A stretch of 64,000 nucleotides of DNA from Coriaria nepalensis (taxonomy: Eukaryota > Streptophyta > Magnoliopsida > Cucurbitales > Coriariaceae), in NCBI GenBank assembly GCA_027186245.1, contig CP114498.1, positions 2,549,501 to 2,613,500 on the forward strand, read 5' to 3'. Positions 54,310 through 64,000 of the stretch are shown piece after piece. The notes beneath the pieces were generated by a model. That model was not told the DNA's origin and ran no database searches. It worked only from the letters and a program-made list of their open reading frames with translations. Within the stretch, counting starts at the first letter, position 1. Each line of letters opens with the position of its first letter. The position numbers and the translations under genes are program-made.

Positions 54310-57300
54310 TCAGCTACTGAAACGCTCGATTATCTTGGCGAGGGCCGAATATGTTCCGATAGCCAAACATAGTACACCTACTGTTATTATCATAATGCAA
54401 ACCACTCCCTACCACAAAACAAAACAAGACAACATTATTAAGGTGCCCATCTAGAAGTGAAAATATGGTAACTTGACCTGTAATCGAGTACTGGTTAGTA
54501 TGTGAAGTAGGTCAGTTTCCATACCTGAGTACGGCTTATTTTCCCCCGCAAGATTCTTAAGAAACAAACGCAAGGAAGGATCAAGGTCTGACAGGAAACA
54601 GAATTGATTGTCAGTGAAACCGGGTCGAGTATAAGAGTGATAGAGAAGTAAAATATGAAACTTACGACAAGCATTGTGAGCAATGATCCGATCAAGGACA
54701 TGACTAGACCGAAAAAGGGTATAGTGAGGCCAAAGAAGAGCGTCGAAAAAACCAGAGCCGTTCTAATGAAGATGGCATGTATATGCGACTTTGCTTGGGC
54801 TGGTATCAACTCCTCTAGACTCATTGCAACTGGGGATATGGTTAATGCATATGTGCTTCTAATTAAGGACATGCATTACATTTCCTTTCCTTCATAATTT
54901 ACAGTTAGCAGAAGAAAAGAAAAAGAGATAAATGTGACTTATCTAGTACCGAAAATTTTCGGAAAAAAGGATATTTGGTGAAGGGGTTAACTACCTGCAG
55001 GAAATAAAACAGAAGGGGCAACTGAAATTAGCTATTGAGACGAACGATATCCGGAAAGGTGAATAAAATAAGTTTGATGATTTTATTACCGTAGTCCAAA
55101 CGGAAATTTTGGTGGCAACCAAATTTTCAGGCATGTTCAGAGTGAATTGAGACAATGTGGTTTCTCCAAACATCAAGTAGCCCATAATGGCAACAGCAGC
55201 ATACAACAAAGTGCATAACCCGAAACTGCATTGAAAATAGGTCTAATTGTTGATTAGATTCTAGCATATAAAGAGCCAGTACAAATTGTGATGGTCAATT
55301 TTAGATCGTAAGGTATTGTCTGTTTTTATACAAAAAGAAAGAAATAATTTTTTTCTACATTCAGTCATTAAAGGCCTGTCACATATGTCATTTTTTTTTT
55401 TAAATGAAAAGTTAAATCACTTATGAGGCGGGTCCTTAATGGCTAGTGTAGAAAACAGACTTCAGACAGACTTACTAACCATGTTAAGAGGACGGAAGGG
55501 AATTGGCTCCGTTTCGCCATGGAAGTATAGATGTTGGGAAAAACAGCGTGTCCAGAGTAGCAATAACCATAAAGGCCGATAGCAACAGGTAGAGTTGAGA
55601 GGTTGAGAGTTGTCTGTTTGCTATGAAATCCTACTTGGTCAACCACACCCGCCCAGAACAAGCATAACACGACCAACACGGACGCGATAACTCCACCTGC
55701 GGATATGTAACTCAGGATACTGAGGTCTCGTAGCCAAACGGTGGGGAGTACGGCAAGGGCCGTCATTACAGCGAACAAGAAGTTTGCGTCCAGCTCAAAT
55801 CCGGCAAAGCTTAAGTGAGCATTTGGAAATAGAGATGACAAGTTATCGCTCTCTAGAATTATGTATTCAATACAGCAAGCCTGCATGAACAAAGAGAACT
55901 AATAAGATGCATCTGGTTGATCGAGAGAGAGAGGAATGAGTGAAGCAGCGAGCTGTACTTACGTATAACTCCACGTACAATATTATCTGCACCCACAAGA
56001 AATCAACCACAAAAAAAGAAAAGACCACGATTAATCTACATGAAAAATAAAATGATCTAACGTTGCATGTGAAGAAAGAAAAAGGAAATAGTAAAAGTAA
56101 ATTAGGACATACAGAGATGGCGATCCGACCAGTAGACCCGAAAGCAGCATGGCCAATATCCGGGTAAGTTTCAAGGCCAGGCTGACTGTCCAAACAGTAA
56201 CGCAGTAACAATCCAGTGTAGAAAGATAACACTGCAAATACTATCAGTATTGACAGCCCTGCCCATCCCCCTTCTTTTGCTGCATATGGTGTTGAAAGTA
56301 TTCCCACTCCACATAAAACATTTATCCCTATCCAAACAGAGACAAATTAAATAACATGAAAAAATGTTGGGGTGATTGAGTGATCATGTGCACCATGTGC
56401 AATTAATAGCTAGGGTTGTAAGAGACCACGTCATAGCAATTTTTGTTTTGTTGTTCATAAGTGAAGCTAACACCAAGGCAAGAGATATGTATTGGGATCT
56501 CATTAGAGCATTATGCTTGATTAGAAAAATAAAATGACTTTTTTTTAAATTTTTTTAATATCAATACCGTTAAGGACAGCTTGGCCGAAAGAGCTTTGGC
56601 GGGACAAGGGAGGTTCTTCCGGGACGGGGAGTTTGTGGGGAAGGATAGAGTGCGAACTGAGCCGGCTTTGAGGAAGATGATCTGTTGTAGTGGGTAGTAG
56701 TAATGGCTTAGTTGCAGAAGAAGGGAAAGTTTCAGGTGTGCGTCTTCTTGTTAATGAAGATGATATAAATGAACTTCCCAATCTTATTAATGTATTTGGT
56801 GTGCCTAAAAACCCAATGCTTGGTGATGGCACACTACTTAGCATATCAATAGATTGCCTGCAAATTTTCAAAGAAAGCAAAAAACATATTATAATCTGTC
56901 AAATTATAGGCAATTAATTCGATTTCGTAAGTTCAACGAAATTTATTAAACTGAAGTTTAGTGAAACTGGAATTTGGATGAACAAATTTAGTTGAAATTT
57001 TTTGGGTCCAAACTGGATCTTGAGTCTAAATTGGCATCTGGTTATAAAAACAAAATCTTTACAATTGAGTATCCAAATTATTCTAGATGTATAATTGATT
57101 GAGAAAAGGGATCAAGATGAAAAGATTAGTTTGATAAGGGGTCCATGGGGTGTGGGACAAGGTGTTCAGAACGATGAAGATAAGTTGGATAATAACATAA
57201 TTGAGGGGATCCCACGATGAGCACATCAGTTTCCATTACAACAATGCTAAGATCAAGTGAAGTGAGCAAACCCCACTTGCTCTTTGTCCCTAGAAAAAAG

Positions 57301-57900
57301 CACTCAATTTGCAGCAACAAGACCAAGTAAACTAATCCCACTGCCAAACAAGACACAACTAGTTGGTTTCCCATCATGTCAACTTACACCCTTCTCTTGA
57401 AAGGACCAGTCAAGTTGAACAAAATCCACCATTTTAAGGCAGAGACAAGCTACAAAATCTTAAGATCTACTAATTCCCAAAAGAAATCGATTAATGTGAT
57501 TTCAATCTACTATTTTTTTTTTTGGTAGAAATATGTGGAATTGAAATTATTTTTAAGCATACCCTTATCCAATTGGAAAAACGAACTGGTATTAAAGAAA
57601 AACAACGACAAACTGATTAGACAGAAACATAATAAAACAGAGCATAAGAGGAAAAGGAAAAGCCAAAAAAAAGAATCATTATGTACAAATTAAGAGAAGG
57701 GAAGAGATCATAAACCTGTAACTTTGAGGCCATTGTGTATTACTGTAAGAACTAGGTTTGTTTTCCTTCTCGTTTTTCGTCGAAAACCCGGAAGAATCTG
57801 AATCATTTCCATCATCTTCTTCCCCTTTAGTTAGCTCCTTTTCCTCATCATCTTCTTCACTTTCAATGTAAAAACTCTGTTCCGACATAGAGTTATTCAT
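54310..57900 (-). CDS. AVT1C: AVT1-type vacuolar amino acid transporter (AVT1B/C-like)
   Basis: Ten exons: 57900-57716, 56857-56568, 56327-56113, 55986-55963, 55880-55480, 55225-55090, 54994-54975, 54852-54666, 54587-54525 and 54408-54310. They give 539 residues. It belongs to the AAAP family, which moves amino acids across the tonoplast. The acidic serine-rich N-terminus starts MNNSMSEQSFYIESEEDDEE; an upstream in-frame ATG at 57975 is less likely. Then come SLTRRRTPE and the membrane core: RQSSFGQAVLNGINVLCGVG, ILSTPYAAKEGGW, YTGLLLRYCLDS, TYPDIGHAAFG, LYGYCYSGHAVFPNIYTSMA and TIPFFGLVMSLIGSLLTML, about 10-11 helices. Intron 7 is AT-AC (see findings); the rest are GT-AG. The match is to AVT1C/AVT1B from memory; the choice between them is open. 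Confidence 0.95.
54853..54974 (-). other. U12-type AT-AC intron in the AVT1 gene
   Basis: On the gene strand exon 7 ends ACCAA and the intron begins ATATCCTTTT, an exact match to the minor-spliceosome donor consensus. Near the 3' end is TCCTTAATT, a U12 branch site, about a dozen bases before the terminal GAAGCAC. Exon 8 then opens ATATGCATTAACC, restoring the codon AA|A (Lys) and the family sequence NPFTKYALT. No GT-AG alternative keeps the frame and the conserved residues. The intron is 122 bp. Confidence 0.9.
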
Positions 57901-57975
57901 TTCCTTCCTTCTCAACCTTCGAAAGAGAAAAGTGTTAGAACTTTTTACAGGTGGTGGCATGAAATGCAGTGACAA

Positions 57976-59299
57976 GAAAAAAAAAAAACATGTGAAAAAG
58001 GAATGCTGACAAAATTATTGAAGGTGGTGTGGCGTACAAAAATGGAAAATTACAACTACGCGTTTTTGTAGCAATAGTCGGAGGTTAGGGGGAGGACCCA
58101 AAGAGGGTCAAAAAATATGAAGGCAATCCCCCTCCTCTGTTTGGTTAGTCGGAAAAAAGAAAATCAAATAACCGAACCTGAAAATTGATACAAATCATCG
58201 AAGATGAATAGCAAAACAGAGTATTAAGTGAGCAGAACAGAGAAAATTATGTTCACTTTACCTAGATTTTCTTAGAAAACAAAAAGCAAGTGGTACAAGA
58301 GAGAGAGAGAGAGAGAGAATTTAGCGAGCTGATAGATAGAAGGAAGAAGAAAGTACGAGAAAAAAGTAGAAGACGGAATGCCTTTCTATTCGGTGAGAGG
58401 ACTCCGCTGTTGTTCATGTAAGTAGTCTCTCTGTTTTGTCACCAGTCAAATACCCTCTCTGTTTCTCAGACTCAAATCGGTGAGAGGACGCTAAAGTGAA
58501 AATATATATTATTAAAAATAAAAATGATATAAAAAAATGAAATACGTTATGAAACAACAGAATTTCTAGAACTTAGGTTTCATACAAAAACACAAAGCTG
58601 CGACCACTCTGATGTTCGATGTAACATTTTCTTCACTAGATCTCAACAACGTGAAGAACAGCAGATAAATAAAGCAATAAATATATGTAAGGATAAGAAG
58701 ACATATTTTTTTTATTTTACGTTACCGATTTTCCGCATATCTTATAATTATCATCTTTCTGTCTAACCCATTAATGCTTCAATTCCCTTTTTTATTTTTC
58801 AATAAAAACAAAACGTTATGCAATTCCCTACACGATGATGCTCTATCCTTCACTTTACAGCATTACAACACAAACAAATTGCAAAATTAGACACTACTTT
58901 CTATTTTTTCTATTTCTGTCGGTGTTTGATTCAAGTACGTGAGTACAAAATCAACATCGTGACATGTGATTTCTGCTAAGATTTGGGCACGTGTTGCAAA
59001 CGTAATAGGATAAGATGCATTAAAACATTAAATTGATTGTTCAAAGATCGACTAGAAAGTTTAATTTACTCCTCCTATATATATGTACACTTTTTGTTTT
59101 TCTTTTTTTATTTTTTTGCTAAGAAGAAAAGGCCAAGCCCAGAATCGGGATTGCTAGGAAAAACAGACAAAGCAAACCAACCAAAAACTAAGAGGCACAG
59201 ACAGAAGCCCAGAAGAGAATGAAAGACAATAAGTCACCAAGGCCAGACGCTTAACATCCCAAACTAGACAAAACCAGATGGGGAAACACCCTAATGCAT
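57976..59299. promoter_or_regulatory. Promoter/leader side of the AVT1 gene and spacer
   Basis: A (GA)n run at about 58301-58318 and GA-rich sequence on the plus strand (CT-rich on the gene strand) fit the 5' leader and promoter. Beyond about 58500 the DNA is AT-rich with no gene. Confidence 0.45.
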
Positions 59300-59465
59300 C
59301 TCGAAAGTACCAGAATCAGAAAACGTAAAATGTGAAGCTACTGCCTGAACACCCTGAACTTTTCCCCCAATACCACCAACCAGAGAACCCGCGTTATCCC
59401 TAACCACCAACCCAAAGCTCGCATCACCAGAGGCTGCCAAGAACGAAGCATCACAGTTAATAATT
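59300..59465 (-). mobile_element. LINE RNase H-like fragment
   Basis: The minus strand reads CDASFLAASGDASFGLVVRD and then NAGSLVGGIGG, the start of the RNase H-like domain (a D-x-S-F, G-x-G-x-V-x-R-D type motif) found at the end of plant LINE polyproteins. About 55 codons remain before a stop. The rest of the element is gone. Confidence 0.65.
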
Positions 59466-60377
59466 TATTATTAATTCTATTTATTAGATATACTATCCAT
59501 GATCTTCCAAATGCCGAGACCGACTTTCTCCTAACACTTAAATACTAATAATTTTATTGATAAGTAAGTAATTAATTAATATAAATAATTATCAAACTCA
59601 ATAATTTTATCTATTTTTAGTCTCCCTATCATTTTTTTAAAATTTTATCATAATTAAATATCTTATCTCTTAATTTATTGATGATGTGCAGTTAGATACG
59701 GATCAATATCCTCATGCTCATATCCCAGGTATACCACATCAGATATCTGGTAGAGGGTCATGAGTCCCACAGGCCACCGCAAGGGTCCACCATGCCTCTC
59801 ACTCAAGGCATACCCTTGTCTACCAACGTGGCGGACATAGCCCTTCAATAGCTAATCGCAAGGCAAAGAGAATGAAAGATGTCAAGTGGCATAGGAGAAG
59901 CAAAGCATATTAGTTACTCATTCTGATTTTTAATATATATATATATATATATATTAATTATTATCTAGATGTGTATACAACAATCTCAATAATCTAATTC
60001 CAATTTACAGATCAGGAGCTGCGTAAAAAAGGCGAGGGACAAAAAAAAAAAACCCGCATAAGGAGAAAGAATTGTATTGGATTTTACGGATTAATGTATA
60101 CAATAACAGAGTTGTAAAGAATCTAAGATCACGATGTTTAGATGTACCTTACCTTTGCTCAAGCCGAGGAAAAAACCTGGAACAAAAGAAAATGTAATTT
60201 CCATAAGCTTGGTTCTTCTTTCTACCTTCTTCAATTCACGGTGAACCTCTTCTTCATCCTCAGATTAACATGCATCAGATTATCACAGTACAATATCCAA
60301 TTCAATTTGGCTCGACTTTAGAGTATTATACATTAAGTCCAGTTTTTTTGGATCAAACAAGATGATAATTAGCTCGC
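59466..60377. other. Intergenic DNA and 3' flank of the DHHC gene
   Basis: AT-rich, with a (TA)n run at about 59934-59954. The part next to 60377 is likely 3' UTR of the minus-strand DHHC gene. No gene was found. Confidence 0.5.
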
Positions 60378-62134
60378 TCAGGAGGTCTCTCGTGAGATAC
60401 GGAAGCTAAGTCCATTTTTAAGATGGCTTACTGCAGTAGGACAAAACCACTTCAGCATATCTGGACCTAAAATCTGATGAATAGAAAAAAAAGGGTAAAT
60501 GGGTTACCGAATTGAGAGACAGTCCTTCAATATATAAGATATGCAACACAACATAAAGAGAGAGAGAGAGAGATAAACCGAGGTAATGTTTTTGTAAGTG
60601 CTGATGTCAAATGAGTGCCTATAACTCTGTCCGGACTTCTTAGCCAACCATGCCGCCCGAATTCCTTCATGATACTGATAAACGGCTCCATACATATAAT
60701 TAATCAAATGGCAGGAGGAGAAAAAGAAAAAAACAAGAGCAAAGAAAAAGTTTCTTTAATTAGAATACACCTCAATGGTTGTCATATTTCGGGTGATGAG
60801 GTAGATATGCCAGCCCAAGAGACTTCCAAGCGTCAGACTCAAGATAATCATCATAGTTCCACAAGTAATCTAATACACATACAAGCTAGACTAACTCAGC
60901 CTTCTTTCTAACATATTCATGCCCATATAAAATGAACTACTCACTTACGTAGAAGACCTTCAAGGAGATAATCCCACCAAAATCCTTCTGCAATGCAGAG
61001 CTTACAACCATAACCTTAACAAGTAAAAAGATCCCAAGTTAAACTTGCATGTCAAGTTATTATTCACTAAAAAGAAAGTAAAGTAATTGGTCATTTGAAA
61101 CATACTGTCGAATAGATGCTGGCCAAAGTTGCATACAAGATAAGTATAAAAAAAGCCTTATAGTTCCAATAACCAATGCAATTGTTCACCCACATACAGT
61201 GATGGTCCTGCAGTTTATTCACGACGGAAAAGAGTGAATCATAAAGTTTCCCCAAATGAAATCCTTCTGAAAAATGGGAAGTCACAATTATAAATGAACA
61301 TTTTTCTGAAAATATAAATGAAACCTACCATCCTCAAAACACACCTTCTGCAAACACGACAATGATGAGTTCTTGGAGGCTTGTAAGTGCTACACTTATC
61401 ACATTTCCTCAGTTGTAGACCCTGTTAGAAAATCCCGTATCGAATCAATGATTCAAACACATTATAGACTATATAAAATAGGATGACAACGGTGCCTATG
61501 CTGGAATTTATAACAATTCTCGGGAATAGAAGGAAACATTTTTCTCAAGATTCAAACTGAATCGGCAGTAATGTTATTTCGTCCTATCGATTTTCCGAAA
61601 TTGGATGTTGTATTCGAATAAAATCAGCAGACATTGAACAGATCAACTATCTAGAATGTTAACAAGAGCAACATTTCTAAATAAAGATGACCAAAAATTT
61701 CCACTAAACTGCAGTTGATTTGAGAAGCAAATTCCAAATTTCACGAGCTGAATCTTTATCTCCAAACAAATAGGAAGCATGGCATTCAATCACCAATTTA
61801 TTTCACGAGATAAAGACGTAAAAGCAAATATTAACAGAAAAATTGTGGATGTGAAACTTACATTGTTCATCGATTCCTGATCCAAGCTCGCCGTTTCTTC
61901 AACATCAGGCACGTAAGAAGAAGGAACTTGACCTGGATCAGTAAGAACGCAAACGAAGAAGGAGAAGAGAGAGAAAGAAGCTAAGGAAGTGAATATCAGA
62001 GCGTTGAGAAATCCAGCTGAGCTCTGCAAACCGATCCAATCTTCTATGAAAACAAACACCGTGCTGTAGTAGACGAATCCGATGAAGACAAACACAGAAA
62101 ATACCGGGATTGATAGAAATCTATGGAGCTTCAT
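60378..62134 (-). CDS. DHHC protein S-acyltransferase (PAT15/16-like)
   Basis: Seven exons: 62134-61862, 61421-61329, 61207-61106, 61014-60949, 60869-60771, 60674-60579 and 60473-60378. All are GT-AG and phase 0, giving 274 residues. The enzyme transfers palmitate or similar acyl chains to cysteines of membrane proteins. Two membrane helices lie in exon 1 (FLSIPVFSVFVFIGFVYYST and ALIFTSLASFSLFSFFVCVL), followed by DPGQVPSSY, the conserved DPG motif. The cysteine-rich domain starts RKCDKCSTYKPPRTHHCRVC and ends in the active site DHHCMWVNNCIGYWN; the intron falls exactly before DHHC. A TTxE motif is present (NMTTIE), then a helix pair and the tail KNGLSFRISRETS. The start MKLHRF matches PAT16-like proteins; an ATG nine codons upstream is possible. 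Confidence 0.94.
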
Positions 62135-62269
62135 CTGGAATTCAAGCAGAAGAAGAATCAAAGAAAGAAGAACGACTGAGTTTCGGTCTCGATTTCGATT
62201 ACGACGTTGCGGTACAACAGTTTTGCGTCGTTACAAATTATTGGGTCCTTCTTGTTGACTAGGCTTCGT

Positions 62270-62337
62270 TGGGCTAACGATTGGGCTAATGTATATTAGG
62301 ACCATGTCGTGGGCTGAAGAAGAAATCTACTTGGGCC
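62270..62337. promoter_or_regulatory. Cluster of four site II (TGGGCY) elements upstream of the DHHC gene
   Basis: TGGGCT lies at 62270-62275, 62282-62287 and 62310-62315, and TGGGCC at 62332-62337. They sit 135-205 bp above the DHHC start codon. Such clusters are TCP-bound and typical of broadly expressed plant genes. No TATA box was seen near them. Confidence 0.55.
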
Positions 62338-62339
62338 GA

Positions 62340-63421
62340 CAATTTTTAAATTTCCCCCTTTTTGGGGCAAAAATATATATTGTTCATATTTCGGAATATT
62401 CTAATTTAAATGCTTTGCAACACTTTTCCAATCCAAAGAAATAGAGGAGATAAGAAAAGAGATTTGAGCACGTTTCTTATTACACTTTTTCAACCTTAGA
62501 ATATTAGACTTTGATTCATTCTTATTTCTTATTTTCATTCATATTCTCATTTTTTGTGTAACTAAACAGACAAGAAAATTATTATTTTTATTCTCATTCT
62601 CATTATCAATCCCTCTTATACTTTTTAGGTGAAGTTTCAATAAATCCCAAGAAGTTGGTTCAATGATCAAAGGCACAAGACCTTAGATGAGATTCACCTT
62701 AAGGCCTTGTGTTTAAAAACCACATAACTCAGTTCGAGATAATTGAAACATTAAACCTCCAATATCAACGGTGGCATGAGAGCTAGATAAGGACTCATTT
62801 AGTGTTAATAGTCATAATATTCTAAACAAGTCAAGATATTTATGGGAATAACCAAAAAAAAAAAAAAAATAACGTACATACAATAGTAATGTGATATATG
62901 AATTAATAGTAGGAAGGAGGTCCGGCTCAATGGAGTCCACCACACCTACGTTTGAATCATCTACTTTGAACTAAATCCAACTTCCGACAAAAAGCTACTC
63001 CATCTCAAGTAAAGATCTACCCGGCTTTTGCTCACGTGGATCGTGTAAGTTAATTAATCAACATTGATTCATATACTTATAGTTTTTTACCTCATCATCC
63101 GACTAATTGATCAAACTTTTCATATATATATGTATAAGCAACTCTTTAACGAGTTCGTATATTTAATTAGTACATGTCTTAATAATCTTCTTAATCTAAC
63201 ACTAAACATTAGTTTATGATGTCTTTGTTTTATTTAGACAATGATGAGTACAATGCCCCTCTATTATACATAGGGGACCCCTTATAGATAATATATGTAA
63301 ATAGCCGATTAGGAGAAATCCAACGCATGAGGTTGTAATCAAATATATATGGTTTTTGCATGATGGATTCCATTTCAAATCTTGTTTACAAATGAAATAT
63401 ATAAATATCAATGCAATATAG

Positions 63422-63456
<35 letters not shown>

Positions 63457-64000
63457 ATATACAAGCATACATTTTTGTATGGTTATGGTCTACAACGAAG
63501 TAACTAACTAAATCTCATTATCAATTTCATATTTACATCACTAATTATATAAGAGTTTGTGATTGTAATGATATTTAATTTATACATATCTTTATATACA
63601 TAAGTCTATAATGATGTGACAAATCAAATTTTATTACAATTATATAGATTATTTTATACATTATAATACTATAAGTATAATATATATAATTATGATAAAA
63701 TTTGATCATAAATTATGGGCAATAATTTCTCTGCAAGAATAAAATAGGAGAGTAATTCTAAATTTCAACATATGCATACACTGATTGGGATAAACATAGT
63801 AGAAGGGATGAAAGCATTATTGGAGGTGACCGTACGTAGGTACGTAAGTTCTGAGATCGAAAGCTACCTCATCAATCAATACGATAAAATACATAATTAA
63901 ATAAAACAAAAGGAAACATTAAAAAAAATAAAAAATATATATATATATATATGGATCACACAGAGACATGTATATATCCGACGTAAAGATATTTATAGCA
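62340..64000. other. AT-rich intergenic DNA to the right edge
   Basis: No gene is visible. It contains a (TA)n run at about 63426-63451 and further TA runs near 63933-63951. The only longer open frame (63214-63468, minus) is driven by the TA repeat. Confidence 0.6.

Overview
The window is nuclear DNA of a eudicot plant. It has AT-rich intergenic sequence, many-exon genes with plant-type splice sites, and plant-only protein families (ARF, GATA, PORR, RLCK-VII, AVT1). It also carries LTR, LINE, hAT, pogo and MULE relics. The species cannot be told from the sequence alone. Nothing bacterial or organellar was seen. Gene identities and Arabidopsis comparisons come from remembered family sequences, not from searches.

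Left part (1-13,100): the 5' end of an auxin response factor of the ARF10/16 class runs off the left edge on the minus strand. It is followed by a GATA8-like zinc-finger gene (4712-6196, minus) and a single-exon PORR-domain organellar RNA-splicing factor (11006-12268, minus). The intergenic DNA is low complexity, with an LTR-like patch holding a perfect 22-bp GC-rich palindrome at 10016-10037.

Middle part (13,553-33,350): a broken PH-START-DUF1336 (EDR2-like) gene spans 13553-20751. It has lost its START exons, has a nonsense codon and frameshifts, and is split inside a DUF1336 exon by a young 4.9-kb Ty1/copia element (14007-18925; TSD TGGAT on the minus strand; nearly identical LTRs). Next come the oligosaccharyltransferase subunit OST1/ribophorin I (22227-25211), a LINE relic split by two hAT-type elements (25755-29460), and a WAV3-type RING-VWA ubiquitin ligase (30316-33350), all on the minus strand.

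Right part (33,350-64,000): a 7-kb AT-rich desert leads to a 12-exon adenosine kinase (40555-43172, plus). A transposon graveyard follows (pogo, LINE, copia gag, MULE), containing one small intact gene for a secreted Ole e 6-like cysteine-rich peptide (46408-46659). After it lie an RLCK-VII (PCRK1-like) kinase with a GC-AG intron (51934-53923, plus), an AVT1-type vacuolar amino acid transporter with a canonical U12 AT-AC intron (54310-57900, minus), and a DHHC S-acyltransferase (60378-62134, minus).

The genes do not form one pathway. Their grouping instead resembles conserved eudicot gene order: as I recall, Arabidopsis has ADK next to PCRK1, GATA8 next to an EDR2-like gene, and a PORR gene next to AVT1C. 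No new multi-gene system was found. The strongest observations are the AT-AC intron, the dated and precise copia insertion into a gene that was already decaying, and the nested hAT-in-LINE structure.
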